From positions 62,001-126,000 of the forward strand of contig CAJIYP010000002.1 in the NCBI GenBank assembly GCA_905181705.1: 64,000 nucleotides of DNA. The letters run 5' to 3'. Shown here one piece after another: positions 37,278-46,994 of the stretch. This DNA is from Cryomorphaceae bacterium BACL29 MAG-121220-bin8. Its GTDB lineage: Bacteria > Bacteroidota > Bacteroidia > Flavobacteriales > Flavobacteriaceae. The number at the start of each line of letters is the position of its first letter. Positions within the stretch are counted from its first letter, which is position 1. Made by a program: the position numbers and the translations under genes. The notes beneath the pieces were generated by a model. The model was not told where the DNA came from. It saw only the letters and a program-made list of their open reading frames with translations, and ran no database searches.

Positions 37278-40047
37278 TTAATTTTTCTTTTAAAAAATCA
37301 GATAATCTAGATTTGTTTTCCTTAACTAAGTTTTCTGGAGTTCCTTGAAATATAACTTGCCCTCCATTGTATCCCCCGTCTAATCCTAAATCGATTATAT
37401 AGTCTGAACTTTTAATTAAATCTATGTTATGTTCTACAACAATTAGAGAGTGTCCATTTTCTATTAATGAATTAAATGATTTTAAAAGTTTTTTAATATC
37501 ATGAAAATGTAAACCTGTGGTAGGTTCATCAAAAATAAATAGTGTTTTTTTTCTATTAGAACCTTTTAGTAAAAATGTAGCTAATTTAATTCTTTGAGCT
37601 TCTCCTCCAGAAAGAGTAGAGGAGGACTGACCTAGTTGAACATAACCCATTCCAACATCTTTAAGCGGTTGTAGTTTTTTAACTATTCTGTTTTCATTTT
37701 GTTCTTTAAAAAAATCAATACTTTGATCAACGGTCATTTTAAGAATGTCATCAATATTTTTATCTTTAAACTTTACTCTTAAAACTTCTTCTTTAAATCT
37801 CTTGCCTTTACAGTTTTCGCATATTAAGTTAACATCTGCCATAAATTGCATTTCGATTTTCACTGTACCTTCCCCTTTACAATTAGTACATCTACCTCCA
37901 TCAACATTAAAGGAGAAGTGTTTGGCTTTGTATTGATTTGCTTTAGAGAGACTCTGGCTGGCAAAAAGATTTCTAATATCATCATAGACTTTTAAATAAG
38001 TAACTGGATTTGATCTTGAAGATAATCCTATTGGGTTTTGATCTACATATTCTATTTCTTCAATTTTATCGATATCTCCACTTATTTCATCAAATTGACC
38101 AGGTTTTTCTTTAAAAATTCCTTTTTCTTTTAGTAATGCTGGATATAATATTTTTTTAACTAATGTGGTTTTTCCACTTCCAGAAACACCTGTTACAGCA
38201 GTTAAGTTATTTAATGGAAATACAACATTAATATTTTTAAGATTATTTTCTCTTGCACCTTTTAATATTACTTTACCAGAAGAATATCTTCTTTTATTAG
38301 GAACTTTTATAGATTCTATGTTATTTAAGTATTTAGACGTGAGACTATTAGATTTTAATATTTCTTTTATTGTTCCTTGTGCTACAACTTCACCTCCATT
38401 TGAACCAGCTTGTGGGCCTATGTCTATTATTTGATCGGCAGCTTTCATAATATCCTCATCGTGTTCAACCACAAGAACAGTATTACCAATTTTTTTTAAA
38501 TCAATTAATATATTGATTAGTTTTTCAGTGTCTTTGGGGTGAAGTCCAATACTAGGCTCATCTAACACATATAAAGAACTAACTAATGAACTACCTAAAG
38601 AATTAGCTAAGTTTATTCTTTGTGATTCACCACCTGATAAAGTGCTAGATTTCCTGTTAATTGTTAAGTATCCAAGTCCTACATTACATATAAAACTCAA
38701 TCTATTTTTAATTTCTTTTGTAATTCTTTCTGCTAGTTTATTTTCATATTTATTAAGTTTCAATTCTTTCATGAAATTTAATAATAGATCTATTGGCATT
38801 TCAACTAAATCAGTTATTGATTTATTATTTATTTTAACAAAAGAAGCTTCTTCCTTTAATCGATTTCCGTTGCAAACATTACATTTTGTTTTTCCCCTAT
38901 ATCTGGATAACATAACTCTATTTTGAATCTTATAACTTTTAGACTCAAGCTTATTAAAAAAATAATTAATTCCCTTAAAGTAGGAATTCCCTTCCCATAG
39001 TATTTGTTTTTGCTCCTTTTCTAATTTAAAATATGGCTTGTGAATAGGAAATTTAAACTTAGCAGAGTTTTTAATAAAATCATTCTTGTATTTTTTTAGT
39101 TTTTCACCTCTCCATGGAGCTATGGCATTTTCATATATAGATAACCCAGTATTGGGAATTACAAGTTCAGGATCAATACCAATCAAATCACCATACCCTC
39201 CACAGCTTGAACATGCTCCAACGGGATTATTGAAGCTAAACAAATACTCGGATGGTTCTATGAACTTAATCCCATCTCTTTCATATTTGTTATTGAAATA
39301 GTATTTATTATTTGTATTAATATTTTCAATACATAATTCGCCTTTTCCCTCATAAAAAGCTAACTCAATTGAATCTGAGATTCTATTTAAATAATCTTTG
39401 TCTTCTTTATATATTGATCTATCTATTACTAAATTGAACTTTTTAACACTAATTTTTTTAACATCTTCAATTCTTTTAATCTCACCATTAATCTGAATTC
39501 TAGCAAAACCTTGTTTTAGAAACATTTCAAGCAATTCTTTGTCGTTTTCATTACCATTATTCTCTTTTAAGGATAATACCAAAAACTTATCTCCTTGTTT
39601 AAATGTTTGTATTTTTTTAATAACAGAGTCTATGTTGTCTTTTTTAACTTCTTTATTTGAAACAGGTGAATAAGTTCTTCCAATTCTTCCGTATAAAAGT
39701 TTTAAGTAATCATATACTTCTGAACTAGTACCAACAGTTGATCTTGGATTTGAATTATTTACCTTTTGTTCAATAGCAATTGCTGGAGATATGCCAATAA
39801 TTTTATCAACTTTTGGTTTATTTAATTTTCCTAAAAATTGACGCGCGTAAGAAGAAAGACTTTCTATATATCTTCTCTGTCCTTCAGCATATAAAGTATC
39901 AAATGCTAGACTAGATTTTCCGGATCCAGAAAGTCCAGTTAATACAATTAATTTGTTTTTAGGGATATCTAAATCAATATTTTTTAGATTGTGCATATTA
40001 GCACCTCTAATTTTTATAAATTTTGAGTCTAATTTAATGTTTTCCAA
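37270..40047 (-). CDS. uvrA: excinuclease ABC subunit A
   Basis: The 925-aa product is UvrA, the damage-sensing ATPase of nucleotide excision repair. Two ABC modules are visible: 'GLSGSGKSSLAFDTLYAEG' with signature 'LSGGESQRINLA', and 'GVSGSGKTTLV' with 'LSGGEAQRIKLA'. Zinc finger 2 has 'CTNCKGEGTVKIEMQFMAD' and a later CxxC. The first zinc finger keeps only one CxxC ('GACSSCGGYGDL'); the N-terminal pair is replaced, as I recall from other Bacteroidota. Length is normal. Intact. Confidence 0.97.
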   Translation of the reverse strand: MENIKLDSKFIKIRGANMHNLKNIDLDIPKNKLIVLTGLSGSGKSSLAFDTLYAEGQRRYIESLSSYARQFLGKLNKPKVDKIIGISPAIAIEQKVNNSNPRSTVGTSSEVYDYLKLLYGRIGRTYSPVSNKEVKKDNIDSVIKKIQTFKQGDKFLVLSLKENNGNENDKELLEMFLKQGFARIQINGEIKRIEDVKKISVKKFNLVIDRSIYKEDKDYLNRISDSIELAFYEGKGELCIENINTNNKYYFNNKYERDGIKFIEPSEYLFSFNNPVGACSSCGGYGDLIGIDPELVIPNTGLSIYENAIAPWRGEKLKKYKNDFIKNSAKFKFPIHKPYFKLEKEQKQILWEGNSYFKGINYFFNKLESKSYKIQNRVMLSRYRGKTKCNVCNGNRLKEEASFVKINNKSITDLVEMPIDLLLNFMKELKLNKYENKLAERITKEIKNRLSFICNVGLGYLTINRKSSTLSGGESQRINLANSLGSSLVSSLYVLDEPSIGLHPKDTEKLINILIDLKKIGNTVLVVEHDEDIMKAADQIIDIGPQAGSNGGEVVAQGTIKEILKSNSLTSKYLNNIESIKVPNKRRYSSGKVILKGARENNLKNINVVFPLNNLTAVTGVSGSGKTTLVKKILYPALLKEKGIFKEKPGQFDEISGDIDKIEEIEYVDQNPIGLSSRSNPVTYLKVYDDIRNLFASQSLSKANQYKAKHFSFNVDGGRCTNCKGEGTVKIEMQFMADVNLICENCKGKRFKEEVLRVKFKDKNIDDILKMTVDQSIDFFKEQNENRIVKKLQPLKDVGMGYVQLGQSSSTLSGGEAQRIKLATFLLKGSNRKKTLFIFDEPTTGLHFHDIKKLLKSFNSLIENGHSLIVVEHNIDLIKSSDYIIDLGLDGGYNGGQVIFQGTPENLVKENKSRLSDFLKEKLTI

Positions 40048-40232
40048 GTCGTGTAAAAATCAATCTATAAATATAAGTTTTAAATGATTTTTTTTACTAC
40101 TAAATGTTAAACAATTTTATATTTAAAATGATTTTACTAAATTTGATTATAATATTAAATAAAAGCCTATACCCGAAACCTACTTTTTTATATTGAAATA
40201 AATAGAATTCAAATTTAATTTAAAACTTAGGT

Positions 40233-40829
40233 ATGGCTAATTTTATTAACGACTCTGTTCTTCTTAACAGATATAAACATGGTAGTAATTTATCTTTTCA
40301 GACTCTTTTTTTAAGGCACAAAAAAAGGATTTTTAATTATATAAATTCAAAAGTTAAGGATGCAGATATTTCAAATGATATTTTACAAGACACATTTATC
40401 AAAGTATTTAAAATTATCAAAAAAGGATCTTATGATGAACAGGGTAAATTCCTTCCTTGGGTATTAAGAATTTCTCACAATTTAGTAATGGACCATTTTA
40501 GATCATTAAAACGTTCTAAATTGACATATGAAAAGGATTTATATTATACTTTTTCAAATATTAAGTCCGAAACAGAATCTTGTGATGAAAGAATAATTTC
40601 TGATAAAACTTTATCAAAAACTTTATCATCTATGATAGATACATTACCATATTCACAGAGAGAAATAGTAAAATTAAGATTCTATCAAAATCTAAGCTTT
40701 AAGGAAATAGCCGAAATTAACAACATTTCTATTAATACAGCTTTAGGTAGAGTTAGATACTCCTTGAACAACTTAAGAAAGTCAATGAACAGTTCATCTT
40801 TAAAATCAGAACTAATGCAAATGGTGTGA
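40233..40829 (+). CDS. ECF-type RNA polymerase sigma factor
   Basis: The 198-aa product has region 2 ('NDILQDTFIKVFKIIKKGSY', 'WVLRISHNLVMDHFRSLKR') and region 4 ('LPYSQREIVKLRFYQNLSFK', 'IAEINNISINTALGRVRYSL'). It is a small sigma-70 factor without regions 1 and 3. No anti-sigma gene follows, so it belongs to the stand-alone flavobacterial type. It is divergent from uvrA across 185 bp of AT-rich DNA. Target genes are unknown. Confidence 0.9.
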   Translation: MANFINDSVLLNRYKHGSNLSFQTLFLRHKKRIFNYINSKVKDADISNDILQDTFIKVFKIIKKGSYDEQGKFLPWVLRISHNLVMDHFRSLKRSKLTYEKDLYYTFSNIKSETESCDERIISDKTLSKTLSSMIDTLPYSQREIVKLRFYQNLSFKEIAEINNISINTALGRVRYSLNNLRKSMNSSSLKSELMQMV

Positions 40830-40831
40830 TT

Positions 40832-41479
40832 TTAAATAGTGTTCTTTTTAAGAAAAGATTTTCTTCCAATTTTCTGAGTAATTATATCTGTATTAATATT
40901 CCATCCTCTTGCAGGTGAGAATTTTCTTCCGTACCATATTATTTGTAGATGAAGTTTATTCCATAATTTCTCTGGAAAAATTCTTTTAGCATCTTTTTCT
41001 GTAATCTTGACATTTTTTCCACTGGACATTCCCCATCTATACATTAGCCTATGTATGTGAGTATCTACTGGAAATGTAGGTACTCCAAAAGCCTGAGCCA
41101 TTACTACACTTGCTGTTTTATGACCTACAGCAGGTAATGCTTCTAAATCTTCGAAATTATCAGGAACTTTTCCGTTATGTTTTTCAATTATTATTTTAGA
41201 TAACCCATGAATTCCTTTTGACTTCATTGGAGAGAGTCCAACTGGTCTTATTATATTTCTAATTTCTTCAACGGAGAGCTTAATCATATCATTTGGATTA
41301 TCTGCTTTTGAAAAAAGAATTGGAGTGATTTTATTAACACCTACGTCTGTACTTTGGGCAGAAAGCAAAACAGCAATTAAAAGCGTATAAGAATCTTTAT
41401 GGTCTAATGGAATAGGTACTTCCGGAAATAAAACTTCTAAAGTCTCAATTATATAGTCTATTCTTTCTACTTTATTCAT
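40832..41479 (-). CDS. nth: endonuclease III-like DNA glycosylase without Fe-S cysteines
   Basis: The 215-aa product is an HhH-GPD base-excision glycosylase/AP lyase. The catalytic Lys121 is in 'LPAVGHKTAS' and Asp139 in 'FPVDTHIHRL'. The protein contains no cysteine at all, so the C-terminal [4Fe-4S] loop of E. coli Nth is absent. The end is 'YGRKFSPARGWNINTDII', the form I know from other flavobacteria. It is convergent with the sigma factor, 2 bp apart. Confidence 0.9.
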   Translation of the reverse strand: MNKVERIDYIIETLEVLFPEVPIPLDHKDSYTLLIAVLLSAQSTDVGVNKITPILFSKADNPNDMIKLSVEEIRNIIRPVGLSPMKSKGIHGLSKIIIEKHNGKVPDNFEDLEALPAVGHKTASVVMAQAFGVPTFPVDTHIHRLMYRWGMSSGKNVKITEKDAKRIFPEKLWNKLHLQIIWYGRKFSPARGWNINTDIITQKIGRKSFLKKNTI

Positions 41480-41515
41480 AATAATTTTTATAAATTTACT
41501 ACAAAATTATTTTAA

Positions 41516-41974
41516 ATGAGTTTATTAAAAGTAGGTGATAAAATCCCAGAATTTTCATGTTATGATGACAAAGAAAATTTAGTTACTAATAATGATTTAA
41601 TTGGTAAAAAAACAATTATTTTTTTCTACCCAAGAGCTAATACACCAGGTTGTACTGCTCAGGCTTGTAATCTTTCTGAAAATTTCTCTAAATTAACAAA
41701 AATAGGATTTTCTATAATTGGTATTAGTGCAGATAAAATAAAATCTCAATCATCTTTTTCTTCAAAATTTGGAGGATTCCCTTATCCTTTATTATCAGAT
41801 GTTGATAAAAAAATAATTAATGGTTTTGGTGTTTGGGGATCAAAAAAATTTCAAGGCAAAGAATATGAAGGTATTTTGAGAACTACTTTTATTATAAATG
41901 AAGATTTAGAAATTACTAGAGTTATAGAAAAAGTAAAAACAAAAGATCATACTAATCAGATCTTAGAAAAATAA
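41516..41974 (+). CDS. bcp: thiol peroxidase of the BCP (PrxQ) type
   Basis: The 152-aa product reduces hydroperoxides. The peroxidatic Cys46 and the resolving Cys51 are in 'NTPGCTAQACNLSENF', five residues apart as in atypical 2-Cys BCP proteins. The start 'MSLLKVGDKIPEFS' and the length are typical. It is divergent from nth across 36 bp, so the promoters overlap. Cytoplasmic. Confidence 0.92.
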   Translation: MSLLKVGDKIPEFSCYDDKENLVTNNDLIGKKTIIFFYPRANTPGCTAQACNLSENFSKLTKIGFSIIGISADKIKSQSSFSSKFGGFPYPLLSDVDKKIINGFGVWGSKKFQGKEYEGILRTTFIINEDLEITRVIEKVKTKDHTNQILEK

Positions 41975-41976
41975 TT

Positions 41977-43410
41977 TTATTTATAACCAAATAGTTTTTT
42001 GGATTTTATTTGATTTGTAACTTCCTTCGGTAACATTTCTTCCCAACCATTTTCACCTGCTTTTATTTTTTCTAATACTTTAATTGAAAATATACTTAGA
42101 AGAGCTTCGTCATAATCAATTATGTCTAGTAATCGATTATTGTATTTAAAATATTTATAAAGATTTTTCATTTTATTAGCAACATGAATATTGTTACTAT
42201 TTATTATAGATCCATCTTTAGGGTCTTTCATTGGATATAGAAATACTCTAAGGTTCTTAACAAATAATTTTCCAAAAGCCTCCAAAATTCCTCCTCTTAA
42301 CTCATCATAATATTTATCATCAAAAATTTCAATTAAATTATTAACCCCCATAGTTAATACTACTTTCTTATTAGTGTAATTTGAAAAATATTCTGCTAAC
42401 TTGTAATATTCTTTAAAATTTGTAATCATAACCGTATGACCTAATGCACATAGTAACTTAGCTCTGTCCATAAAGTCTGTTTCATTGACATCTCCATTTG
42501 AAGATTTTAAATTAGATAAAGTGATTTCAAATAAAGTGATTTGTTTGTCCTCTTTAAATCCTTTTTCTTTGGAAATAATATCTGTTGATTTTATAAACAT
42601 GTCTTCATTTACAAGAGTAACAGGTCTAAAACTTCCTCTAATGGCCAATATGTTCTTTTTCCAAAAAACTTTAGCAGGTAATATGTTATTTCCATCAGGA
42701 CCAAACATTACTGCCTTTGTCATGTTGTTTTTAACTAGTTCCAAGCTCATTAGTCTATTATCTACTTTCTTAAACAATGGTCCGGAAAAATTTATAGTAT
42801 CTATTTCAATAGATTCTGAATCAATATGATCGTATAAATACCTTAGCAATTTTTTTGGTTCATCGTTTTTATAATATGCACCATAGATTAAATTTAAACC
42901 CATTAATCCAAGCGCCTCTTGCTGAGCTTTAGCTTCAAATAAATGAAACCTAACGTGAATATGAATTTCACTAAAAGCTTCTTTAGGATTTGTCTGAAAT
43001 TTAATACCCATCCATCCGTGACCCTTGTATTTTTTAGCAAAATCAATTGTTGCTACAGTATTTGCATAAGTAAAAAACATTTTGTTAGGATGTTCTTTTC
43101 TGTCCATTCGAGTTTCCAAAAGATTAACCTCATGATCAAGCATTTTTTTAAGTCTTGACTCAGATACATATCCACTATTAGTTTCTTGACCGTATATAGC
43201 ATCACTGAATGCTTTATCGTAAGCACTCATTGTTTTGGCAATAGTACCAGAAGCACCTCCAGATCTAAAAAAATGTCTAGCTACTTCTTGTCCAGCACCA
43301 ATTTCGGCAAAGGTTCCGTAAATATGTTCATTAAGATTTATCCTTAAAGCTTTGGCTTTAATTGAAGGAATATTTTCGAATGGTTGATCTCCTTTTAGGG
43401 AAATTGACAT
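41977..43410 (-). CDS. conserved Bacteroidota protein of unknown function
   Basis: The 477-aa product is cytosolic by its lack of a signal peptide. Conserved-looking parts are 'LNEHIYGTFAEIGAGQEVAR', 'RSGGASGTIAKTMSAYDKAF' and 'FFTYANTVATIDFAKKYKG'. I recall close relatives labelled as nicotinate-nucleotide adenylyltransferase or TonB-dependent receptor; neither label is supported by motifs here. It stands between bcp (2 bp convergent) and the divergent MBL gene. No function is offered. Confidence 0.6.
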   Translation of the reverse strand: MSISLKGDQPFENIPSIKAKALRINLNEHIYGTFAEIGAGQEVARHFFRSGGASGTIAKTMSAYDKAFSDAIYGQETNSGYVSESRLKKMLDHEVNLLETRMDRKEHPNKMFFTYANTVATIDFAKKYKGHGWMGIKFQTNPKEAFSEIHIHVRFHLFEAKAQQEALGLMGLNLIYGAYYKNDEPKKLLRYLYDHIDSESIEIDTINFSGPLFKKVDNRLMSLELVKNNMTKAVMFGPDGNNILPAKVFWKKNILAIRGSFRPVTLVNEDMFIKSTDIISKEKGFKEDKQITLFEITLSNLKSSNGDVNETDFMDRAKLLCALGHTVMITNFKEYYKLAEYFSNYTNKKVVLTMGVNNLIEIFDDKYYDELRGGILEAFGKLFVKNLRVFLYPMKDPKDGSIINSNNIHVANKMKNLYKYFKYNNRLLDIIDYDEALLSIFSIKVLEKIKAGENGWEEMLPKEVTNQIKSKKLFGYK

Positions 43411-43484
43411 TTGTATATATATTATATAGCTAAGTTATAAGAATTTTATCAAGTAAATGATATATTTATAATAAAATAAAATCA

Positions 43485-44249
43485 TTGAAAGTAACTTTTT
43501 TAGGAACTGGTACATCAACGGGCATTCCTCTTATTGGAAGTGATCATCCTGTTTGTCAAAGTTCAAATGAGAAAGACAAAAGGTTAAGATCTTCAGTCTT
43601 AATTCAATGGGATAATTATTCATATATTATTGATACAGGTCCAGATTTTAGACAACAGATGTTAAGATCAAAATGTAATAGAATTGATGGTGTACTTTAT
43701 ACTCATGAACATTCAGATCACACCTCAGGTATAGATGATTTAAGGGCTTTTTGTTTTAAACAAGGCGAAATACCTATATATGGCCATAAAAGAGTTATAG
43801 ATAATTTATTTAATAGGTTTGAATATATTTTTAATAAAGAAAAAAAATACGCAGGAGCTCCAAAATTAAAACCTATTGAAATCACAGAAAACAAAAACTT
43901 TAAAATTTCTAATTTAATTATTACTCCAATAAGTTATTTACATGCTAAATTACAGGTTTATGGATATAGGTTTAATGATTTTGCCTACCTAACTGATATG
44001 AAAACAATTGAAGATGTTGAAATCAATAAACTAGACAATTTAAAAGTATTGGTTTTAAACTGTATTAAAATAGAACCGCATTATTCACATTTAAATTTAG
44101 AAGAAGCTCTTAAGCTTATAAGATTAATTAAACCCAAAAAAACATATTTAACACATATAAGTCATATGTTAGGATTTCATGAAGAGGTGCAAAATAACTT
44201 ACCAGAAGACGTTTTTTTGGCTTTCGACGGACTTGAAATTGAATTATAG
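43485..44249 (+). CDS. metallo-beta-lactamase-fold hydrolase, PhnP-like
   Basis: The 254-aa product starts with TTG; no ATG fits and the first residues 'MKVTFLGTGTSTGIP' are the family start. The metal-binding 'THEHSDHTSGID' motif is present, followed by 'YLHAKLQVYGYRF' and 'THISHMLGFHEE' near the C-terminus. Relatives include PhnP, a cyclic phosphodiesterase, and tRNase Z-like enzymes. The natural substrate is unknown. It overlaps the convergent esterase by 6 bp. Confidence 0.85.
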   Translation: MKVTFLGTGTSTGIPLIGSDHPVCQSSNEKDKRLRSSVLIQWDNYSYIIDTGPDFRQQMLRSKCNRIDGVLYTHEHSDHTSGIDDLRAFCFKQGEIPIYGHKRVIDNLFNRFEYIFNKEKKYAGAPKLKPIEITENKNFKISNLIITPISYLHAKLQVYGYRFNDFAYLTDMKTIEDVEINKLDNLKVLVLNCIKIEPHYSHLNLEEALKLIRLIKPKKTYLTHISHMLGFHEEVQNNLPEDVFLAFDGLEIEL

Positions 44250-44894
44250 TATTTTTTTATTTAGCCAATTTAACATAGACTTAAAGTTTTCAGGTGAAAC
44301 TCCGTGACCAATAGGAAAACTTTCAAAATCAAAATCAATATTATTTTCACTTAAAAATTTAAGTGAATCTTTAGCCTGATTAAACGGAAGAATATCATCT
44401 TCAGTTCCATGCGATATATAAAAAGATAAATTTTTTAAATCTAATTTTGATGGTTTTATTATATTTGGATCAATGCCACCACTCAAAGAAATTATATTTT
44501 TTACTTTTTCAGGGTATGTTAATGCTACTGCATTAATGAGGATTGAACCTTGACTAAATCCTAACAAGGTAACATTGTTTTTATCTGTATTGTAAACTTC
44601 ATTACACTTATCAATACAATTAACAATCATATCTCTTGATTCAATGGCTTTTTTATTGTCGTATGTTTTATTACCTAAATAATCAATAGAAATATTATAC
44701 CAGGCATAGCTCATACTTTGAATAGTTATGGGTCCTCTTATTGAAATCACAGTAAATTTTTCAGGAAGTGCCCTTGAAAAAGAGAATAAATCTTCTTCAT
44801 TACTTCCATAACCATGAACCATTAAAATAAGTGGGGAAGATTCTTTAACAGGGTTTGATTTTTTTATTAAATGAAAAAAAGGTAAATCAATCAT
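44244..44894 (-). CDS. phospholipase/carboxylesterase-family hydrolase
   Basis: The 216-aa product is a compact alpha/beta hydrolase. The nucleophile is in 'VTLLGFSQGSILIN', the oxyanion region is 'LILMVHGYGSNEEDL', and the Asp/His pair is near 'SHGTEDDILPF' and 'FPIGHGVSPE'. It has no signal peptide. It starts 8 bp inside the end of the dihydroorotase-like gene, so it is coupled to it. The substrate is unknown. Confidence 0.85.
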   Translation of the reverse strand: MIDLPFFHLIKKSNPVKESSPLILMVHGYGSNEEDLFSFSRALPEKFTVISIRGPITIQSMSYAWYNISIDYLGNKTYDNKKAIESRDMIVNCIDKCNEVYNTDKNNVTLLGFSQGSILINAVALTYPEKVKNIISLSGGIDPNIIKPSKLDLKNLSFYISHGTEDDILPFNQAKDSLKFLSENNIDFDFESFPIGHGVSPENFKSMLNWLNKKIL

Positions 44895-46140
44895 TTATAA
44901 GGAGTTTTTCATTTACTACAATACCTAAAGGTTTTCCATGCATTTTAGTTCCTAAAAAAGCACTATTTTTTGATTTCGACATTATGTTTGATTTTAAAAA
45001 AGTATACTCATTTCCAATTGTGAAAAGTGTCATATTTGCATTAGACCCTTCCTCCATTTTACAATCATTTATTTTAAATCTAGACCTACCAGATGTTAAG
45101 ATTTTTATTGTCTTATTTAAATCAAACAAATTTAGAAGAGCTCCAAAAAAAGATTCTAAACCTATTGTTCCATATTCTGCATTATCGATGTCCATCTTCT
45201 TGTTGTCAACATCTATTGGCATGTGGTCGCTAGTTACCATGTCAATTGTTCCATCCTCGACTGCTTTAACAAGTGCTTTTCTGTCAAGTTCAGTTCTAAG
45301 GGGTGGTGACACCTTATATCTAGTGTCAAAATCTTTTAGTTTTTCTTCATTGTAAGTCAAATTGTGAATTGCTACACTACACGAAATGTCTAAACCTTTG
45401 TTTTTAGCTTCTCTAATAGCGTCAACTGAGGATTTACATGAAATTGTAGGTATGTGTAATCTTCCACCAGAATATTCTAAAATTTTTATATCTCTATTTA
45501 TTTGAATTTCCTCAGATAAAACAGGTATTCCTTTAATTCCGTAAGAAACACTTACAAGACCTTCGTTAATTATGCCGTTATTTGAAATAGAATTATCTTG
45601 AGCGAATGACATTATTAGCGAATCAAAAGTCTGGGAGTAGAGTAGCGCTGTTTTGAGTAAATTAGGGTTTTCAATAGGTTTTTTATAGTCATAAAATCCA
45701 ACTGCACCATTTTGTTGCATATCATTTAGTTCAGCTAAATCTTTAGATTTACTAGATACTGAAAATGCGCCAAGCGGATGAATCTTAGTAATAATATCTT
45801 TTGATTTAGATTTTATAAATGATATATGTGCTTGAGAATCAATTACAGGGTTGGTGTTGGAATTTAAAACAATATCTGTAAATCCACTTTTAGCAGCAAC
45901 ATTTCCTCCGTTAATAATAGTTTCTCTTTCTTCATATCCAGGTTCACCAAATGAAACACTACTGTCAAACCAACCCATTGAGACATGCATTCCTTCAATA
46001 TTAATTTCTTTAGAACCATCAGAGTTAATTGATTTAGCAATTTTTAAAATTTTACCCTTAGAAATTAAAATATCTTGCTTGGTACCGTGGTATTTACTCT
46101 CGGTATTTATAACTTTTGCAGATTTAAGAATAATAGACAT
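44887..46140 (-). CDS. dihydroorotase-like protein, metal ligands lost
   Basis: The 417-aa product has the dihydroorotase fold, with 'SFGEPGYEERETIINGG' and 'VTSDHMPIDV'. The metal-binding D-x-H-x-H is replaced: residues 59-63 read DSSVS, so both histidines are gone. The later 'GRLHIPTISCKSSV' also lacks one expected His. It is thus probably not a catalytic dihydroorotase but a paralogue, like the inactive partners of aspartate transcarbamoylase. No pyrB is nearby. The name PyrC should not be transferred. Confidence 0.8.
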   Translation of the reverse strand: MSIILKSAKVINTESKYHGTKQDILISKGKILKIAKSINSDGSKEINIEGMHVSMGWFDSSVSFGEPGYEERETIINGGNVAAKSGFTDIVLNSNTNPVIDSQAHISFIKSKSKDIITKIHPLGAFSVSSKSKDLAELNDMQQNGAVGFYDYKKPIENPNLLKTALLYSQTFDSLIMSFAQDNSISNNGIINEGLVSVSYGIKGIPVLSEEIQINRDIKILEYSGGRLHIPTISCKSSVDAIREAKNKGLDISCSVAIHNLTYNEEKLKDFDTRYKVSPPLRTELDRKALVKAVEDGTIDMVTSDHMPIDVDNKKMDIDNAEYGTIGLESFFGALLNLFDLNKTIKILTSGRSRFKINDCKMEEGSNANMTLFTIGNEYTFLKSNIMSKSKNSAFLGTKMHGKPLGIVVNEKLLIND

Positions 46141-46220
46141 GCAATCAAGTTATCTTAAAGCATAATGAAATAATGCTGAACAAATATAAGAATTGATTTG
46201 AATATCTTGAAAAAAGATTA

Positions 46221-46994
46221 TTAAAAACCTTCAAAAACACCTAATCCAAATAAAGCAAAATCATATTTAACAGGATCTTCAGAGTCTAAAACTCTTAATT
46301 TTTTATCTAGTTCTAAAACTGCTTTGTGGTCATTTTGTTTTCTATTTAATATACCAAGTTTCCTAGCTACATTTCCACTATGAATATCAAGGGGACAAGA
46401 AAGAATCGATGGTGAAATTTTCTTCCAAATTCCAAAATCAACTCCATTATTATCTTTTCTTACCATCCATCTGAGAAACATGTTAATTCTTTTACATGCA
46501 GATCCTTTAAAAGGATCACTTATGTGTTTTGTGGTTCTTGATGGAAATTCACCCTCAAAAAAAATATTTTTAAATTTATGAATATTAGAATGCATATTTA
46601 AGTGGGTTTTTTTATCATAAAACACACTTTCTAAATCTTTGTTATTAATATAAATTCTTTGTAATGTTCTTATAAAATATCTAAAATCAATAGGATTAAA
46701 AGTTCTATGAACCACATATGCTTTTTCAATATCCTTATCTTTAGCATTTAGTATAAAATCATGTGGAGCGTTCTCAAATACCTCCATCATTTTATATCCG
46801 TTTTTAATTATAGTTTTTCTTTGTCCCCATGCAATAATGGATGTTAAGAATGCAGAAATTTCAATGTCTTCTTTTTTGGTGTATTGATGAGGAATTTGAA
46901 TTGGATCAGAGTTTATAAATTTTTTTTGATTGTATTGAAAAGATTTTTCATCTAAAAAATCTTTTAATTCAGAATTAGTTAACCCACTTTCCAT
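46221..46994 (-). CDS. TIGR02757 (DUF2400) family protein
   Basis: The 257-aa product matches this family by 'FLTSIIAWGQRKTIIKNGYK', 'DPFKGSACKRINMFLRWMVR' and 'CPLDIHSGNVARKLGIL'. The last block resembles the catalytic helix-hairpin-helix Asp region of HhH-GPD glycosylases ('VDTHIHRL'), an inference only. Function is unknown. It overlaps the ABC gene by 20 bp at its 5' end. Confidence 0.8.
   Translation of the reverse strand: MESGLTNSELKDFLDEKSFQYNQKKFINSDPIQIPHQYTKKEDIEISAFLTSIIAWGQRKTIIKNGYKMMEVFENAPHDFILNAKDKDIEKAYVVHRTFNPIDFRYFIRTLQRIYINNKDLESVFYDKKTHLNMHSNIHKFKNIFFEGEFPSRTTKHISDPFKGSACKRINMFLRWMVRKDNNGVDFGIWKKISPSILSCPLDIHSGNVARKLGILNRKQNDHKAVLELDKKLRVLDSEDPVKYDFALFGLGVFEGF

Noticed and set aside
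41977-43410. Nicotinate-nucleotide adenylyltransferase or TonB receptor label
   Set aside because: No nucleotide-transferase HxGH motif, no signal peptide and no plug or barrel pattern is seen.
44887-46140. Functional pyrC
   Set aside because: Metal-binding His residues are replaced by Ser, so the pyrimidine function should not be assigned by fold alone.
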